From Flavobacteria bacterium BAL38 (GTDB lineage: Bacteria > Bacteroidota > Bacteroidia > Flavobacteriales > Flavobacteriaceae): a DNA stretch of 64,000 nucleotides. The stretch is taken from contig AAXX01000006.1 of NCBI GenBank assembly GCA_000169355.1, positions 80,029 to 144,028 on the forward strand, given 5' to 3'. A program made the translations under genes and the position numbers. Positions within the stretch are counted from its first letter, which is position 1. Each line of letters starts with the position of its first letter. Shown in pieces: positions 63,502 to 64,000 of the stretch. The notes below the pieces were generated by a model that was not told the DNA's origin, searched no databases, and saw nothing but the letters and a program-made list of their open reading frames with translations.

Positions 63502-64000
63502 TTAATTTTTAATTAAAATATTTCTTTCTTTAAGCCCTATTTCGTTAAAAAGTTCATTTAGTCTATTGATATCTTGCATTATTTGATTTGATAGAAAATT
63601 TTTGAAATCATTATTCACGCAAACAAAAATTTGTAATGAATCTTCAATATTTATCTTGTTAATATTATGTAAGGATTTATAATCATCGAAAAAATATCCC
63701 AAATCATCGTTATTTATTTCTATTATTTCATCGAAATCTAATTTTTGAATAATAATTTGATTACAACTTTTATTGATAATTTTATAATCTCCACCAAGTA
63801 TAAGATATTTATGGTTATTTTCATAGTTTGGACCAAATCCGTATTCTGATAATTTATATTTTTAAAAAAAATCATCAACATTATATTCATTTCTAAGTAA
63901 CATACAATTAGTATGTAAAATGAAAAGTCCATCTTTTACTGAATTACTTTCAACTCTCTGATTGATAAATAAGCACTTAATGTATCTTCTAAATCCTCAT
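63502..64000 (-). pseudogene. Broken hypothetical gene at window edge
   Basis: From the window edge a frame reads EDLEDTLSAYLSI and stops at 63936. One base out of phase another frame continues INQRVESNSVKDGLFILHT, then has an in-frame TAA (63864-63862), then KYKLSEYGFGPNYENNHKYL, ILGGDYKIINK, and runs to 63502. All parts look protein-like, so this is best read as one gene with a frame shift near 63960 and a nonsense codon. The SUKH-type immunity fold is possible but not demonstrated. Confidence 0.4.

Noticed and set aside
63738..63932. 64-codon minus-strand frame at the window edge
   Set aside because: Out of phase with the more protein-like frame that runs through the same bases (GFGPNYENNHKYLILGGDYK).

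Overview
The window looks like a chromosome segment of a low-GC member of the Bacteroidota, most likely Flavobacteriaceae and Flavobacterium-like. The reasons are the ftsK-lolA-lptF/G-ribB gene order, a GH16 enzyme ending in a type IX secretion sorting domain, families typical of the group (DUF6266, DUF6150, DUF3127, DUF2867), promoters with a -7 box of the form TAnnTTTG, and Flavobacterium-type intergenic repeats.

Layout. Positions 1-16,100 are ordinary chromosome: FtsK (cut by the window edge), LolA-like, LptF/G-like permease, RibB with a degenerate GCHII domain, an outer-membrane barrel, a lipid A pair (PEtN transferase and PAP2 phosphatase), an SDR/DUF2867 protein, a Cys-rich Csp-type protein, a VWA + MoxR pair and a secreted GH16. 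Positions 16,350-18,870 hold a two-gene cassette: MazG-like and GIY-YIG/DUF2075 helicase/S24 fusion. Positions 19,000-21,400 are repeat-rich: DUF6266, a phased short-repeat array, an excisionase-like HTH gene, a 156-bp tandem repeat family, and a tRNA 3'-end-like fragment followed by a terminator. I read that fragment as the left attachment site of an island that runs rightward past the end of the window. No integrase was seen.

Positions 21,500-31,000 are AT-rich accessory DNA: a VWA protein, an ECF sigma factor, a ZU5-like lipoprotein, a frameshifted MORN-repeat/HtrA-like protease, and decaying duplicated small genes. Positions 31,200-38,300 (minus strand) carry two retrons. Each has a recognisable a1/a2 inverted repeat. 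Retron 1 sits between a DnaB-like helicase and a DUF3127 OB-fold gene. Retron 2 has an RT broken by a one-base frameshift and a HEPN-like partner. A divergent WYL regulator (38,329) follows. Positions 39,300-50,800 (minus) form one long operon: AAA ATPase + unknown partner, HsdM, HsdS, a coiled-coil protein, HsdR, a HAD-PRTase-zinc-finger fusion, and a DprA-like protein. The start regions of the retron-2 and AAA/Hsd transcription units share a near-identical operator-like box, so the WYL protein may control both.

Positions 50,900-64,000 are accessory genes (VWA, Sir2, PP2C, N-formylglutamate amidohydrolase-like, DUF3293, L,D-transpeptidase, PLD-like) with several unknown small genes. Among them is a repeated structured leader element (four copies, with compensatory changes in its stems) placed upstream of paralogous unknown genes. 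The strongest leads for something undescribed are this leader family, the WYL box shared by retron and Hsd operons, the Hsd operon carrying HAD-PRTase + DprA, and the MazG/GIY-YIG-helicase-S24 cassette.
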